Assembly (NCBI RefSeq): GCF_034263275.1
Contig: NZ_CP139559.1
Location: forward strand, 2,976,001-3,040,000
Origin: Mucilaginibacter sp. cycad4
GTDB taxonomy: Bacteria; Bacteroidota; Bacteroidia; Sphingobacteriales; Sphingobacteriaceae
Reading direction: 5' to 3'
DNA: 64,000 nucleotides
Positions within the stretch are counted from its first letter, which is position 1. Each line of letters opens with the position of its first letter. Made by a program: the position numbers and the translations under genes. A model generated the notes under the pieces. That model made no database searches. It was not told where the DNA came from and worked only from the letters and a program-made list of their open reading frames with translations. Shown here in pieces: positions 1 to 9,005 of this stretch.

Positions 1-30
1 ACAACTTGTTACAAGCAAATTTTCATTGTC

Positions 31-1155
31 ATGAAACTAAAAATAGCGATCTTAGGCACGAGGGGCATCCCGAACTACTATGGCGGGTTTGAGCATATTT
101 CCGAATATGTATCGGCCGGTTTGGTAAAAAAAGGGCATTCAGTTACCGTTTATAACTCACACAACCACCCTTATGAAGCCGATACCTGGAACGGCGTTAA
201 CATTGTACATTGTTACGATCCGGAGTATCTGATAGGCACTGCCGGGCAGTTTGCCTATGATTTTAACTGCCTTATGGATGCCCGTAAACGTAAGTTTGAT
301 GTGGTACTGCTTATGGGCTACACCAGCAGCTCGGTTTGGGGGCACCTTTACCCGTCCAACAGCGTTATCATTACCAATATGGATGGATTGGAGTGGAAAC
401 GCTCCAAATACTCAAAACCGGTACAACAATTTTTGAAATACGCAGAAAAGCTGGCCGTGAAACATAGCCAATATTATATCTCCGATTCAAGGGTGATCAG
501 GTCATACCTTAAGGATAAGTACCAGGTCGACAGCCGCTATATCCCCTATGGCGCCGATCTGTTTTCAGACCAGGAACGTGAGCAGTTTGATAAAAGTGAG
601 GTACTTAAGGAAGATTATTTTTTGCTGATGGCCCGTATGGAACCCGAAAACAACATCGAAACTATTTTAGAAGGTTTTAACAACAGTTCATCAAAAAAAA
701 GCTTTATGGTTTTGGGCGATACCAGTAACCGCTTTGGCAAATTCATAACTCACCGGTTTAAAAACGACGACCGCATCCAGTTTAAAGGCGCTAATTTTGA
801 TAATTCGGTTGTAAGGGCGCTTCAAAACAACAGCTACCTATATTTTCACGGGCATAGCGTAGGAGGAACTAATCCGTCCCTGCTTGAAGCTATGGCCAGC
901 GAAGCCCTGATTGCCGCCCATAATAACCCTTTCAATAAATCGGTACTCAACTCAGATGCTTTTTATTTTGATAATGCTAACGAGGTACGCCATTTGGTTG
1001 AGAATGTACAGCGCAAGGATACCGAACGCGAAATGGTAAAAAACAACCTTCACAAAATACAATACCAGTTTAACTGGGAGGTAGTGATCAACGATTACGA
1101 GGATTTTATATTGGAATGCTATCATCAGCAACATGGAAAAGCTATTAAGGCCTGA
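31..1155 (+). CDS. GT-B glycosyltransferase with DUF1972 N-terminal domain
   Basis: This is a 374-residue retaining GT-B sugar transferase of the type that adds rhamnose or similar sugars to lipid-linked glycans at the inner membrane. The N-terminus reads ILGTRGIPNYYGGFE, the hallmark of DUF1972 glycosyltransferases, with a glycine-rich acceptor-side loop. The C-terminal half holds the nucleotide-sugar part, including GGTNPSLLEAMA near residues 278-289, the usual E-x7-E region. There is no signal peptide or membrane segment. Its 3' end overlaps the O-antigen polymerase by 23 nt, so the two are co-transcribed. The sugar and acceptor cannot be read from sequence. Confidence 0.9.
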   Translation: MKLKIAILGTRGIPNYYGGFEHISEYVSAGLVKKGHSVTVYNSHNHPYEADTWNGVNIVHCYDPEYLIGTAGQFAYDFNCLMDARKRKFDVVLLMGYTSSSVWGHLYPSNSVIITNMDGLEWKRSKYSKPVQQFLKYAEKLAVKHSQYYISDSRVIRSYLKDKYQVDSRYIPYGADLFSDQEREQFDKSEVLKEDYFLLMARMEPENNIETILEGFNNSSSKKSFMVLGDTSNRFGKFITHRFKNDDRIQFKGANFDNSVVRALQNNSYLYFHGHSVGGTNPSLLEAMASEALIAAHNNPFNKSVLNSDAFYFDNANEVRHLVENVQRKDTEREMVKNNLHKIQYQFNWEVVINDYEDFILECYHQQHGKAIKA

Positions 1156-2398
1156 TGATACGCTGAATAACAGGATAAGCTATTACCTGCTGATGCTGTT
1201 ATTGCTGAGCCTGCCGTTCAACCTGTTTTACAGTCACCTGTTTTTAATAGGTTTATCCTTGCATACTATTATACAAATTCGCAAAACTGCTATAAAGCCA
1301 CTATTAACAAGGGCTAACTTTGCCCTGGCTGCTGTTTTTTTGGTAACGCTTTTGAGCATTATTTACACCACCAATAAACCACAGGCTTTTACGGAGTTAG
1401 GCAGGCAGGTTACCATTTTGCTTTTCCCGCTAATCTTTTGCTTTAACCCACTCGATCTGAAAAAATACCGGCATAATTTTTTACTCGTATTTTCATTAGG
1501 CTGCACCATCATTATCACTTACCTTTTTTTACAGGCGCTTTTTACCATAAAATATTATCACCTGCCTTTAAAAGCATTGGCTTCTCCTGCGTTCACAAAC
1601 CACAATTTTTCGGAACCGCTGGAAATCCATGCTACATTTTTCTCCATGCAGATAGCCATAGCGCTGGTTTATCTGCTGTATGTTTTAGTAAGGGAAACAG
1701 TAAAGGCCCGTAAATTTTTCTGGCTCATTTGCTGTGGTATTTTAGCGATGGGAATCCTGCAGCTTAGTTCCAAATCGATATTTATAGCATTGCTGCTTAT
1801 TATAAATATCGCGCTGCCCTGGTTCCTGCTAAAAGGGCGAAGCCGGTTCAGGTTCATAACCATTAGCACGGCACTATTTATAGTGGTGATGGCGGGCATT
1901 TATACCAGGGATACTTTTAAAGAACGATACGTAACCGAGCTAAAAAAAGACCTAAGCCAATCAACCGATGCTGAACTCACCGATCCGCGATTAGCGAGAT
2001 GGAGCGTGGCTATTAGCGTAGGAGCACAATCGCCTGTTATAGGTCATGGCGCAGGTACTGAAATCGGTTTGCTCAAAGACCCATTTTTTGATCATCAATT
2101 TTACCGGTCGTACCTGGCCGGGTTAAATGCACATAACCAGTTTATCAGCTTTTTTATTAAATCGGGCATTGCCGGTTTACTGGTTTACCTGTGCGTGCTG
2201 GTATTTGGCATCAGAACAGCCCTTGCAAAACGTGATTTATTGCTGATGGCTTTTATGGTTATTATAACCGCCGTTTCCTTTTCCGAAAACTTTTTAGATG
2301 TGGATAAAGGCATATTTTTTTACGGTGTATTTTTCTCATTATTAATATTTCCCACCGCCTCACAGTCGGCTGAGAACACGGTCAAAAATATTGTGTAA
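1133..2398 (+). CDS. O-antigen ligase/polymerase (Wzy_C family) membrane protein
   Basis: This 421-residue polytopic membrane protein has about ten hydrophobic segments. A large periplasmic loop around residues 255-345 contains the VIGHGAG and NAHNQFISFFIKSG motifs, which are typical of the O-antigen ligase/Wzy_C family. Such proteins either polymerise lipid-linked repeat units or ligate the finished glycan to an acceptor. The ATG lies inside the preceding glycosyltransferase (23-nt overlap), which suggests translational coupling. Ligase and polymerase cannot be told apart without structure or genetics. It supports reading the region as a surface polysaccharide locus. Confidence 0.85.
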   Translation: MEKLLRPDDTLNNRISYYLLMLLLLSLPFNLFYSHLFLIGLSLHTIIQIRKTAIKPLLTRANFALAAVFLVTLLSIIYTTNKPQAFTELGRQVTILLFPLIFCFNPLDLKKYRHNFLLVFSLGCTIIITYLFLQALFTIKYYHLPLKALASPAFTNHNFSEPLEIHATFFSMQIAIALVYLLYVLVRETVKARKFFWLICCGILAMGILQLSSKSIFIALLLIINIALPWFLLKGRSRFRFITISTALFIVVMAGIYTRDTFKERYVTELKKDLSQSTDAELTDPRLARWSVAISVGAQSPVIGHGAGTEIGLLKDPFFDHQFYRSYLAGLNAHNQFISFFIKSGIAGLLVYLCVLVFGIRTALAKRDLLLMAFMVIITAVSFSENFLDVDKGIFFYGVFFSLLIFPTASQSAENTVKNIV

Positions 2399-2459
2399 TT
2401 AGTTTATTCACAGGCAACCAAAGCCATTAGGGGTACGTCATCATTATATATACAAAGAC

Positions 2460-3422
2460 GTGAAAAGTACAGTCATCTTAGTTGAACAAAACAATAAACG
2501 ATTGTTAAATACCCGGAATAATATTTTAGCTACCCTTGCCTATTTTGACATGTGGGACTACCCGTTAACCTACGGCGAAATATTCCTGTTTTTGGAAAAC
2601 AAGTATGGCCAGCACGATTTCACCGAAGCGCTTGATCAACTTATCGCCAATAAATTGGTGTTCCATTTCGACAGGTTTTATTCGCTCAAAAACGATTATA
2701 TGATAGCGGTGAGGCGTAATAAAGGAAACAAAAAAGCTACCGGGCTGATCAATAAAGCTAAAGAGGTGGGTGCCTTCCTGAGCCGGTTTCCTTACGTGCG
2801 CGGCATTGGCATTTCGGGTTCTTTGTCCAAAAACTTCGCCGATGACAATTCAGATATTGATTTTTTCATCATTACCGAACGTAACAGGCTCTGGCTTGCA
2901 CGTACGTTTATGCATATATTCAAAAAGCTCACCTTTTTGGTTGGTAAACAACACAACTACTGCATGAACTATTATATTGACGAGGCCCGGTTGCAGATAG
3001 TTGAAAAAAACATTTATACGGCAATTGAAGTGGCAACTATTATCCCATTGGAGGGAGATACTACCTTTGAGAGTTTTTTTAAGACCAATGCCTGGATGCA
3101 CGATTTCCTGCCTAATAAATGCATGCGCCTGGCCACGGCCAAACCATTAAAAAAACCATGGTATAAAGCCCTGATAGAAAAGCTGTTCAACAACCTGTTC
3201 GGCAACTGGCTGGATAATACACTGATGAGGATCACTGCCGGCCGATGGAACAAGAAAACAGCAATGAAAAGGCTGAACATGCGAGGGGCGATAATGAGTA
3301 TGGCCACAAGCAAACATTTCGCCAAGCCGGCTCCAGAAAATTTCCAGGTTAAGCTGATAGAAAGGTATCTGAATAAGGTTGCGAATTTGCTCCAGGAATC
3401 GGAAGACCGGGTGGCGCAGTGA
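2460..3422 (+). CDS. Nucleotidyltransferase-fold protein with winged-helix-like N-terminus
   Basis: This 320-residue cytosolic protein begins at a GTG; no in-frame ATG lies upstream. Residues 20-80 look like a small helical or winged-helix module (TLAYFDMWDYPLTYGEI). Residues 119-138 carry the Pol-beta nucleotidyltransferase signature: Gly-Ser at 120-121 and Asp at 132 and 134 (GS-x10-DID). The rest is helical and does not match a named domain that I recognise. Proteins of this build occur in Bacteroidota glycan and capsule loci, but their substrate is unknown to me. It sits about 60 nt after the O-antigen polymerase and may be the last gene of that transcript. Confidence 0.7.
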   Translation: MKSTVILVEQNNKRLLNTRNNILATLAYFDMWDYPLTYGEIFLFLENKYGQHDFTEALDQLIANKLVFHFDRFYSLKNDYMIAVRRNKGNKKATGLINKAKEVGAFLSRFPYVRGIGISGSLSKNFADDNSDIDFFIITERNRLWLARTFMHIFKKLTFLVGKQHNYCMNYYIDEARLQIVEKNIYTAIEVATIIPLEGDTTFESFFKTNAWMHDFLPNKCMRLATAKPLKKPWYKALIEKLFNNLFGNWLDNTLMRITAGRWNKKTAMKRLNMRGAIMSMATSKHFAKPAPENFQVKLIERYLNKVANLLQESEDRVAQ

Positions 3423-3435
3423 GGTTATTTCTAAT

Positions 3436-3531
3436 CGTCATGCCGAATTTATTTCGGCACCCCACAGGCTAAGTCTAAACCCAGCATGTGATACCTGTCT
3501 TATGGGATCCTGAAACAAGTTTAGGATGACG
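3436..3531. repeat. Inverted-repeat intergenic element, family II, copy 1
   Basis: This 96-bp element starts CGTCATGCCG and ends GGATGACG. It has an internal palindrome (GCCGAATTTATTTCGGC) and the inner phrases CCCAGCATGTG and CTGAAACAAGTT. A diverged copy lies at 22019-22112. The right arm runs into the convergent methyltransferase gene and supplies its last codons (KTSS and stop). It sits between convergent genes, so it could act as a bidirectional terminator or be a non-autonomous mobile repeat. Confidence 0.75.
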
Positions 3532-4360
3532 TTTTTAGATACCTTTTCCTCAACGAAATAATATAATAATCCCCTATATACTTAAACGGCCAGGTGCTTT
3601 TCAGCTTATCTTCCCAACCGGTCAATACTTTGTAAGTACGGGGATATTTTTCGGCAAAGCCCTCTATGTATGAGGGCGGCACTATGGTACACAATCCCTC
3701 AACACTCAATACTTCAAAACCAGGATTTAAACGTTTTTTAATGTATGATGGATTGTAATAAAAGCAATCAAAGTACACTCCCTCAACATGGGCCCTGCGG
3801 CCTCTACTGCTAAAAAATCTGCGAAAAGCAGTTTTAAATTTCCCTTTAAATACCAGCAATGTTTCCCAAAGGCAAAATTTTGGCAGCACCACCAGAGTTA
3901 CCATACCGCCAGGGTTAAGCAACCCCGCAAATGAGTTCAATACCTTATCCAGTTCGCCGGTACAGTTGAGGCCTGCGAAATTGGAAAAGATCAGGTCATA
4001 AGGCCCTCTGTTTTTCAATTGCTCAAGTTGTGTATATGAACACAGCTCATTACTTACTATATGTTGCATACTGTGCTTTACCACCTTTTCACGCAGTTGC
4101 TGCTGCATCCCTTTTGAAATATCGGTAGCATGCACTTTAAATCCTTTTTGTGCAAAAAACAGGGCGTCTTCACCGGTACCGCTGTTCAATTCCAGAATGC
4201 TACCACCGGGCTTTAAATATTGAAGGATATGATCGCGTACGCGTTTACGTTTATAGCCGATAATGGTGTCGGCAGAATAAAGTTCATCAAAGATCACCGA
4301 CTGGTTGCTGAACGCCGCCTCGGCAAATTGTTCGTTTATATGTGATGCCCCCGCGTTCAT
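3521..4360 (-). CDS. Class I SAM-dependent methyltransferase
   Basis: This 279-residue cytosolic methyltransferase has motif I at ILELNSGTGEDALFF (about residues 55-69), an acidic motif II in HATDIS, and the motif IV-like region DLIFSNFAGLN. The C-terminal half carries a basic insertion and is not diagnostic of a substrate. Its ATG overlaps the stop of the upstream radical SAM gene by 4 nt (ATGA), so it is translated from the same mRNA. The last residues and stop codon come from the repeat element at 3436-3531, so the C-terminus may differ from homologues. The target could be a glycan or a small molecule. Confidence 0.85.
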   Translation of the reverse strand: MNAGASHINEQFAEAAFSNQSVIFDELYSADTIIGYKRKRVRDHILQYLKPGGSILELNSGTGEDALFFAQKGFKVHATDISKGMQQQLREKVVKHSMQHIVSNELCSYTQLEQLKNRGPYDLIFSNFAGLNCTGELDKVLNSFAGLLNPGGMVTLVVLPKFCLWETLLVFKGKFKTAFRRFFSSRGRRAHVEGVYFDCFYYNPSYIKKRLNPGFEVLSVEGLCTIVPPSYIEGFAEKYPRTYKVLTGWEDKLKSTWPFKYIGDYYIISLRKRYLKTSS

Positions 4361-5820
4361 ATGGCCTTTTCAAATTTCTCCAGCTTCAACTTTTCAAAAT
4401 AGGTGAGCGGCGCGTAATAAAACACCGATAATGCTTTCCTGATACTGTTTACCGAACTCCCGAATGGATCTTTAAGCAGTTTTTGGAAGCTGTTTTTAGC
4501 CAGGTGCTTGTGATAGTTGCGGTGCACATATTTGTGCAATTGCTTGTAGTAAAAAGGCGGATAGGTGTTTTTAAACATCAGTGCCATTTCGTCGGAGTCA
4601 GTCCAGTTGGTTTTCTTTTTCAGCTCGGTTTTAACGCGCTCGTAAAAACCGGTACCCGGCAGCGGATACGATACCGAAATACCTATCTCAAACGGCAGCA
4701 ACCGGTTAATCATATTTATAGTAAGCGTAATATCATCACGCGTTTCTTCGGGGTAGCCAAACTGGATAAAGAACGATGGCTTAATGCCATGCGCTTTCAT
4801 GAGGTGTGTAGCCGTATGGATCTGATCGATAGTGATACCTTTGTCCATGGCGTCCAGTACCTTCTGCGATCCGCTTTCGGCCCCTATCCATACGTTTTCA
4901 CAACCGGCAGCGGCCAGGGCTGCTACGGCTTCTTCTTCGGCCAACAAATCGGCCCGCGACTGGATCTTGAAGCGGACCTTAATTCCCTCCTGTGCCAGCA
5001 GGTTGGCAAATTCCTGTACCCAGCCGGGTTTCAATCCAAAAATATCATCGCAAAACCAGATATGGTCCATCTGGTACCGCTCCTTAAGCATTTTAAGCTC
5101 ATTAACAATATACTGCGGGCTATGGGAGTTATACCGGTTGCCATAAATAGGCTTGGCGCACCAGTTACACTTGAACGGACAGCCGCGGGTGGTTACCACA
5201 TTAATTGAAAAATAGCCTGCATTCTTCATCCACATATCGCGGTAGGTATTCATATTCACCAAATCCCAGGCTGGCATGGGCAAACTATCCAGTTCCTTCA
5301 TTACCGCACGGCCGGGCGTTTTAATAATCTCGTTGCCGTTCATATAGGCCAATCCTTTTATCTCAAAATGATCAGTATTACCATTTCGGATATGTTCGGT
5401 AAGTTGCGCCAGTGTTTGTTCTGCTTCACCCAATATCACAAAATCGGCTCCTTCGGCAAGGTACGCTGCATACCGGTCGGTTGAGTCTGAGCTGGAAACG
5501 ATAACCGTACAGCCACGTTCCTTAGCCAGCTTGCACATTTTAAATGCAGCTTCGCGCATATTGGTGAGGCACATTTTGGTCAGGTAGTTGAACCCATCAT
5601 CATAAACCACAAAAAAATCGGGCTTATTTAACTCAATGGCAGCTATCACTTCATCCGGATTGCTCACAAACATGGTATCAAACAAGCTTACATCATAGCC
5701 ATGTTCGCGCATTAAAGCAGCTGCATATATAGTGCCCAGCGGCGCATAAGGTTGCCCTATACCCCATTGCTTTGGATCGAACCGTAAAAAGTAAGAATGT
5801 GTAAACAGTATATTGTTCAT
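4357..5820 (-). CDS. Radical SAM protein with B12-binding-like N-terminal domain (1)
   Basis: This 487-residue protein has an N-terminal Rossmann-like region (about 1-145) of the cobalamin-binding type, ending in ADFVILGEAE. The radical SAM core carries the CxxxCxxC cluster motif at Cys214, Cys218 and Cys221 (RGCPFKCNWC) and later WIGAESGS. The classic DxHxxG cobalamin ligand is not evident, as is common in class B radical SAM methylases and in relatives that bind B12 base-off. Members methylate unactivated carbons or rearrange small molecules; the substrate here is unknown. It overlaps the downstream methyltransferase by 4 nt. A repeat element separates it from the other two radical SAM genes upstream. 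Confidence 0.88.
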   Translation of the reverse strand: MNNILFTHSYFLRFDPKQWGIGQPYAPLGTIYAAALMREHGYDVSLFDTMFVSNPDEVIAAIELNKPDFFVVYDDGFNYLTKMCLTNMREAAFKMCKLAKERGCTVIVSSSDSTDRYAAYLAEGADFVILGEAEQTLAQLTEHIRNGNTDHFEIKGLAYMNGNEIIKTPGRAVMKELDSLPMPAWDLVNMNTYRDMWMKNAGYFSINVVTTRGCPFKCNWCAKPIYGNRYNSHSPQYIVNELKMLKERYQMDHIWFCDDIFGLKPGWVQEFANLLAQEGIKVRFKIQSRADLLAEEEAVAALAAAGCENVWIGAESGSQKVLDAMDKGITIDQIHTATHLMKAHGIKPSFFIQFGYPEETRDDITLTINMINRLLPFEIGISVSYPLPGTGFYERVKTELKKKTNWTDSDEMALMFKNTYPPFYYKQLHKYVHRNYHKHLAKNSFQKLLKDPFGSSVNSIRKALSVFYYAPLTYFEKLKLEKFEKAI

Positions 5821-5830
5821 TGTTATTTCT

Positions 5831-5968
5831 ATTCCCTCCCTGGGGAGGGGTGTGCAGGGTTGTGATGTGGCAGGGAGGGGTCTATCCGCCTTTTCAAAAC
5901 GGTTAAGCTTGTAGATGAAACCCCTCCCTACACCCTCCTAAGGGAGGGAATCGCACAATCCAGCGCTT
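5831..5968. repeat. G/C-tract inverted repeat, family I, copy 1
   Basis: The arms ATTCCCTCCCTGGGGAGGGG and CCCTCCTAAGGGAGGGAATC flank a centre containing CAGGGAGGGG and CCCCTCCC. The whole forms a long imperfect hairpin. The right flank CGCACAATCC is also shared, in inverted orientation, with the copy at 40291-40424, so the element is about 130-140 bp. It fills the only sizeable gap within the minus-strand radical SAM series and could attenuate transcription there. Confidence 0.75.
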
Positions 5969-5985
5969 TTATTATTTCTATTTTA

Positions 5986-7038
5986 TCAATCCAACCTCGC
6001 CAGCGGCGATAAATTAAGCGAGCACACACATTTAACACAGGTAGGGTCATTAGCCATATCCAGTGTTTTGCGAAAATTGATCGCTTCTTTGCTGTTCAAA
6101 ATATCATCCAATGCATTATCCCTGATGTTGCCTATCGCCTCATGAAAAAAACAGGGACGTACCGCACCATCAGCCTCAATTACCGCCGATACCCATGGCG
6201 CATTGCACTTTTTAAACGGGAATGCATTATGCCCGTAGAAGGCAGCATAATACCCATAAATATCCTGGATCTTAGCCGGCGATTCGGCGATAAACCTGGC
6301 GGCAAAATCATTTTTTTTGGCAAGAACCCGACTTACTGTTTCCTGAAATTCAGCAAGTTCATTTTCAGTCGGCAGTATCTCATGCTGTCGCGGCTCGGCC
6401 CATGCTGTTTGGCGGTTAAAGGCATGGCTGCTAACGTCGGCCGGTAAAAAACTTACCTGGTCTATCCCCATTTGCCTTGCCGCTTCAATAATAGCCAGCC
6501 AATTCCTGTAATTTAACCGGTGGATCACCGTACGGGCTGTGATGCGGTATTTTGGTTCGATAGATTTAATGAATTTCACCCCTTCCCGCAGCTTATTGAA
6601 TGCGCCGGGCACATTCCGGATAGCATCATGCAAAAGCTCATCGCCATCTAAAGAAACAATGAGGTCATCAACCCATTTTAAAATATTGAATGCGTTTTTC
6701 CTGATAGACAAGCCGGTCGACAGCAGCGTAACTTTGATCTTTTCAGCGCGCAAAATCTCGCAAAGCCTGAAAAAATTGGTATTCAGCAACGCCTCCCCGC
6801 CCGACATTAACACCTGTTTGGTACCGAATTTTCGTAAAGCACCTAATAAATGAGTTACATCTGCTTCGGTAAGCTGCTTCAGGTTTTTGTTATCCTTCCA
6901 GATATCACACATTACGCAACGGCAATTGCAGGCACTGTGCGGCATCAAAATCACTATGGGCAGCGCAGCAATGCGGTGCGTTTGCAGTGTGCGGAAACGC
7001 TGAAAGGTATGATATAACGATTGGCCTGTCATCTGCAT
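5986..7038 (-). CDS. Radical SAM protein with SPASM-like C-terminal cysteines
   Basis: This 350-residue radical SAM enzyme has its cluster ligands at Cys37, Cys41 and Cys44 (CNCRCVMC). SAM-contact segments follow (LMSGGEALL, about residue 77 on, and VSLDG). The C-terminal region holds further cysteines in FKKCNAPW, RPCFFHE and DPTCVKCVC, resembling a SPASM or twitch domain that binds an auxiliary Fe-S cluster. Family members act on peptides, sugars or cofactors. Only 3 nt separate it from the upstream radical SAM gene, so the two are one transcription unit. No precursor peptide is obvious next to it, so a RiPP role is not favoured. Confidence 0.85.
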   Translation of the reverse strand: MQMTGQSLYHTFQRFRTLQTHRIAALPIVILMPHSACNCRCVMCDIWKDNKNLKQLTEADVTHLLGALRKFGTKQVLMSGGEALLNTNFFRLCEILRAEKIKVTLLSTGLSIRKNAFNILKWVDDLIVSLDGDELLHDAIRNVPGAFNKLREGVKFIKSIEPKYRITARTVIHRLNYRNWLAIIEAARQMGIDQVSFLPADVSSHAFNRQTAWAEPRQHEILPTENELAEFQETVSRVLAKKNDFAARFIAESPAKIQDIYGYYAAFYGHNAFPFKKCNAPWVSAVIEADGAVRPCFFHEAIGNIRDNALDDILNSKEAINFRKTLDMANDPTCVKCVCSLNLSPLARLD

Positions 7039-7041
7039 AAA

Positions 7042-8544
7042 TTAAAATCCCTGTATTTCGGGCTGCCTGTAGCGCCAAACCTTTTGCAGCAGCTTTATTT
7101 CATAAGGATAATGGTACATGCTCGCCTTATAGCGCATGGTTGCTACCAGTTTAATGGCCATGCGTTTAATCATATTGAGCCTGATATCCGTTACCGTTGG
7201 ATATACCCCGTTCAGCACCGTTTCAAAATTCCTGATCTTATCAATCATCTCCGGCGTAAGCCATGGCGTGAGCGGATTTTTCCGAAGATCAAAGGCTTCC
7301 CATGCCGGACTGATCCAGTCCTCCAGTGTTTCGGGAAAACGGAAGCCGCTTTTCATTACCTGTTTAAACAATTCCGACCCTTCTGTAGGTACAGGGCTGT
7401 AGGTATAAATTACGATCTCGGTTTTGGGGTTAACAGCCTTTACCTTTTTTATAAAATCTATCTCAAAATCAATTTGCGACTGTACCTGCTCCTGGGTTGG
7501 CGCCGGAGTGCCTAATACAAAGGAATATTCGGGTATGATGTCAAACTTTTTCAGGCGTTCGGCAAATTCAATGATCTGGTCGCCGGTTTGGGTGCCCCCT
7601 TTATCCATCTGTTCCAAAATGGCGTTATTCCCGCTTTCAGCACCGAAAAAGATGATCTTACATCCTGATTCGCGGATTGCGGCCAGGGATGAATCTTTAA
7701 ATTTCGACATGGTATCGATGCGGGCCATGCCCCACCAGGTCATGTTTTCGGGCTTTATTAAACGGGCAAATTCAACGGCACGCTTTTCTGATACAAAAAA
7801 GTTGTTATCATGAAATTCTATAGCATCGGCACCCCATTTGTCTTTAATATACTTTACATCCTTGTAGACATTCTGGGCCGATTTCGCCTTCCACCTTGCC
7901 TCATAAATGGGGACTACAGCACAAAAGGAGCAGGTAAAAGGGCAACCGATACTGGAATGGTAAGCCATCGTTTTTTCGCCCAGGTAGGTTTTGCCTAAAA
8001 ATTTGGTGATGGGGTAAAAAGTATTCAGCTTATCATATGGCAAGGGCGGCAGGCTATCCTGGTCTAAAAGGTCTTCCTTTGCAGTTTTGATGATCTTGCC
8101 GTCGGTTGCTTTATAGATCAGGTTGCGGATAAACTCATATGGTTCATTTTTCTCCAGGGCATCTATCAGGGCGGGGAAAGCATGATCGCCGGGGCCATTG
8201 ATAATAAAATCAACATAACCCGAATATAAAACCGCATTGGGCTGATTTGAGGGAAAATATCCGCCCCAGATCATTTTGGTATCAGGATATTTCTGTTTGA
8301 TAGTTTTAGCGGCTGTAATAGCCTGCCTTAATTGCGGGCCAGGCATAACTGTAAATCCAAAGTATCTAAATTCACCGGTGCTTAAATAACTGTCAATCTT
8401 CACCATAGGGTCAATCTCGCAGTTGCCGTCAACAATAACCCAGTCATATTTCCCATCAACCGATGCAGCTATATTCAAGATCGAATTCGGTATGCGGTAC
8501 TTGTTATTGGCGCTGCGCGGATTGAATAATAATATTTTGTTCAT
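7042..8544 (-). CDS. Radical SAM protein with B12-binding-like N-terminal domain (2)
   Basis: This 500-residue protein has a cobalamin-binding-type Rossmann domain at about 1-145, including MIWGGYFPS and VDFIINGPGD. A radical SAM barrel follows with Cys201, Cys205 and Cys208 (GCPFTCSFC), then IIFFGAESGN. It is a distant paralogue of the protein at 4357-5820. The reaction is unknown; methylation or C-C chemistry on a glycan precursor or lipid is plausible. It is the first gene of the minus-strand series. The 461-nt gap upstream should hold its promoter. Confidence 0.87.
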   Translation of the reverse strand: MNKILLFNPRSANNKYRIPNSILNIAASVDGKYDWVIVDGNCEIDPMVKIDSYLSTGEFRYFGFTVMPGPQLRQAITAAKTIKQKYPDTKMIWGGYFPSNQPNAVLYSGYVDFIINGPGDHAFPALIDALEKNEPYEFIRNLIYKATDGKIIKTAKEDLLDQDSLPPLPYDKLNTFYPITKFLGKTYLGEKTMAYHSSIGCPFTCSFCAVVPIYEARWKAKSAQNVYKDVKYIKDKWGADAIEFHDNNFFVSEKRAVEFARLIKPENMTWWGMARIDTMSKFKDSSLAAIRESGCKIIFFGAESGNNAILEQMDKGGTQTGDQIIEFAERLKKFDIIPEYSFVLGTPAPTQEQVQSQIDFEIDFIKKVKAVNPKTEIVIYTYSPVPTEGSELFKQVMKSGFRFPETLEDWISPAWEAFDLRKNPLTPWLTPEMIDKIRNFETVLNGVYPTVTDIRLNMIKRMAIKLVATMRYKASMYHYPYEIKLLQKVWRYRQPEIQGF

Positions 8545-9005
8545 CTGTTAGTATTAATACTTTTTGTCTTTAATCCCCCCGGCAATGGGTTTATTTTTCA
8601 GTTTAATACGGCCTGTAATACACCCCTGTTATTTACATAGCCTGCCGCCTTCTCACAAAGCAGAAAAACATTCAAAATAATACCCAATGCCATACCCAAT
8701 CACAAATGCGGGGGGATTGCCCATACAACAATTTATCTCTGAACCTCTACTGTCGTGTCATCGATAAATTAACGCTTTTCTTTAGTCCAAAGTCATAAGT
8801 TCTCAAGTATAGAAAGAGAAAACCCCGACTTGTGGCTTCCGACTTAGTACCGTTTACTTAACGTTACAACATCGCTTTCACATTAGTGAATACGCCCTCA
8901 TTTAAACACAGGTTGCCTGCCTTTATAAATAAAATGGCTGGCAACCATTATTATTTAACAGCCGTATCTGCTGATATAAGGTTTTAATTAAATACCCCCG
9001 GAACT
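8545..9005. other. 461-nt intergenic region between divergent genes
   Basis: No convincing ORF, RNA gene or strong hairpin is visible. It separates the minus-strand radical SAM series from the plus-strand methyltransferase/amidohydrolase series, so it should contain both promoters. The stretch around 8793-8850 (AAGTCATAAGTTCTCAAG, then CCGACTTGTGGCTTCCGACTT) resembles the degenerate AAGTC-type repeats after mqnC and after the cyclase gene. Confidence 0.5.

Noticed and set aside
4483..5208. Plus-strand 241-codon open frame
   Set aside because: It is antisense to the radical SAM gene at 4357-5820, whose Fe-S motif and family fold are clear. The frame has no recognisable domain and no start context.
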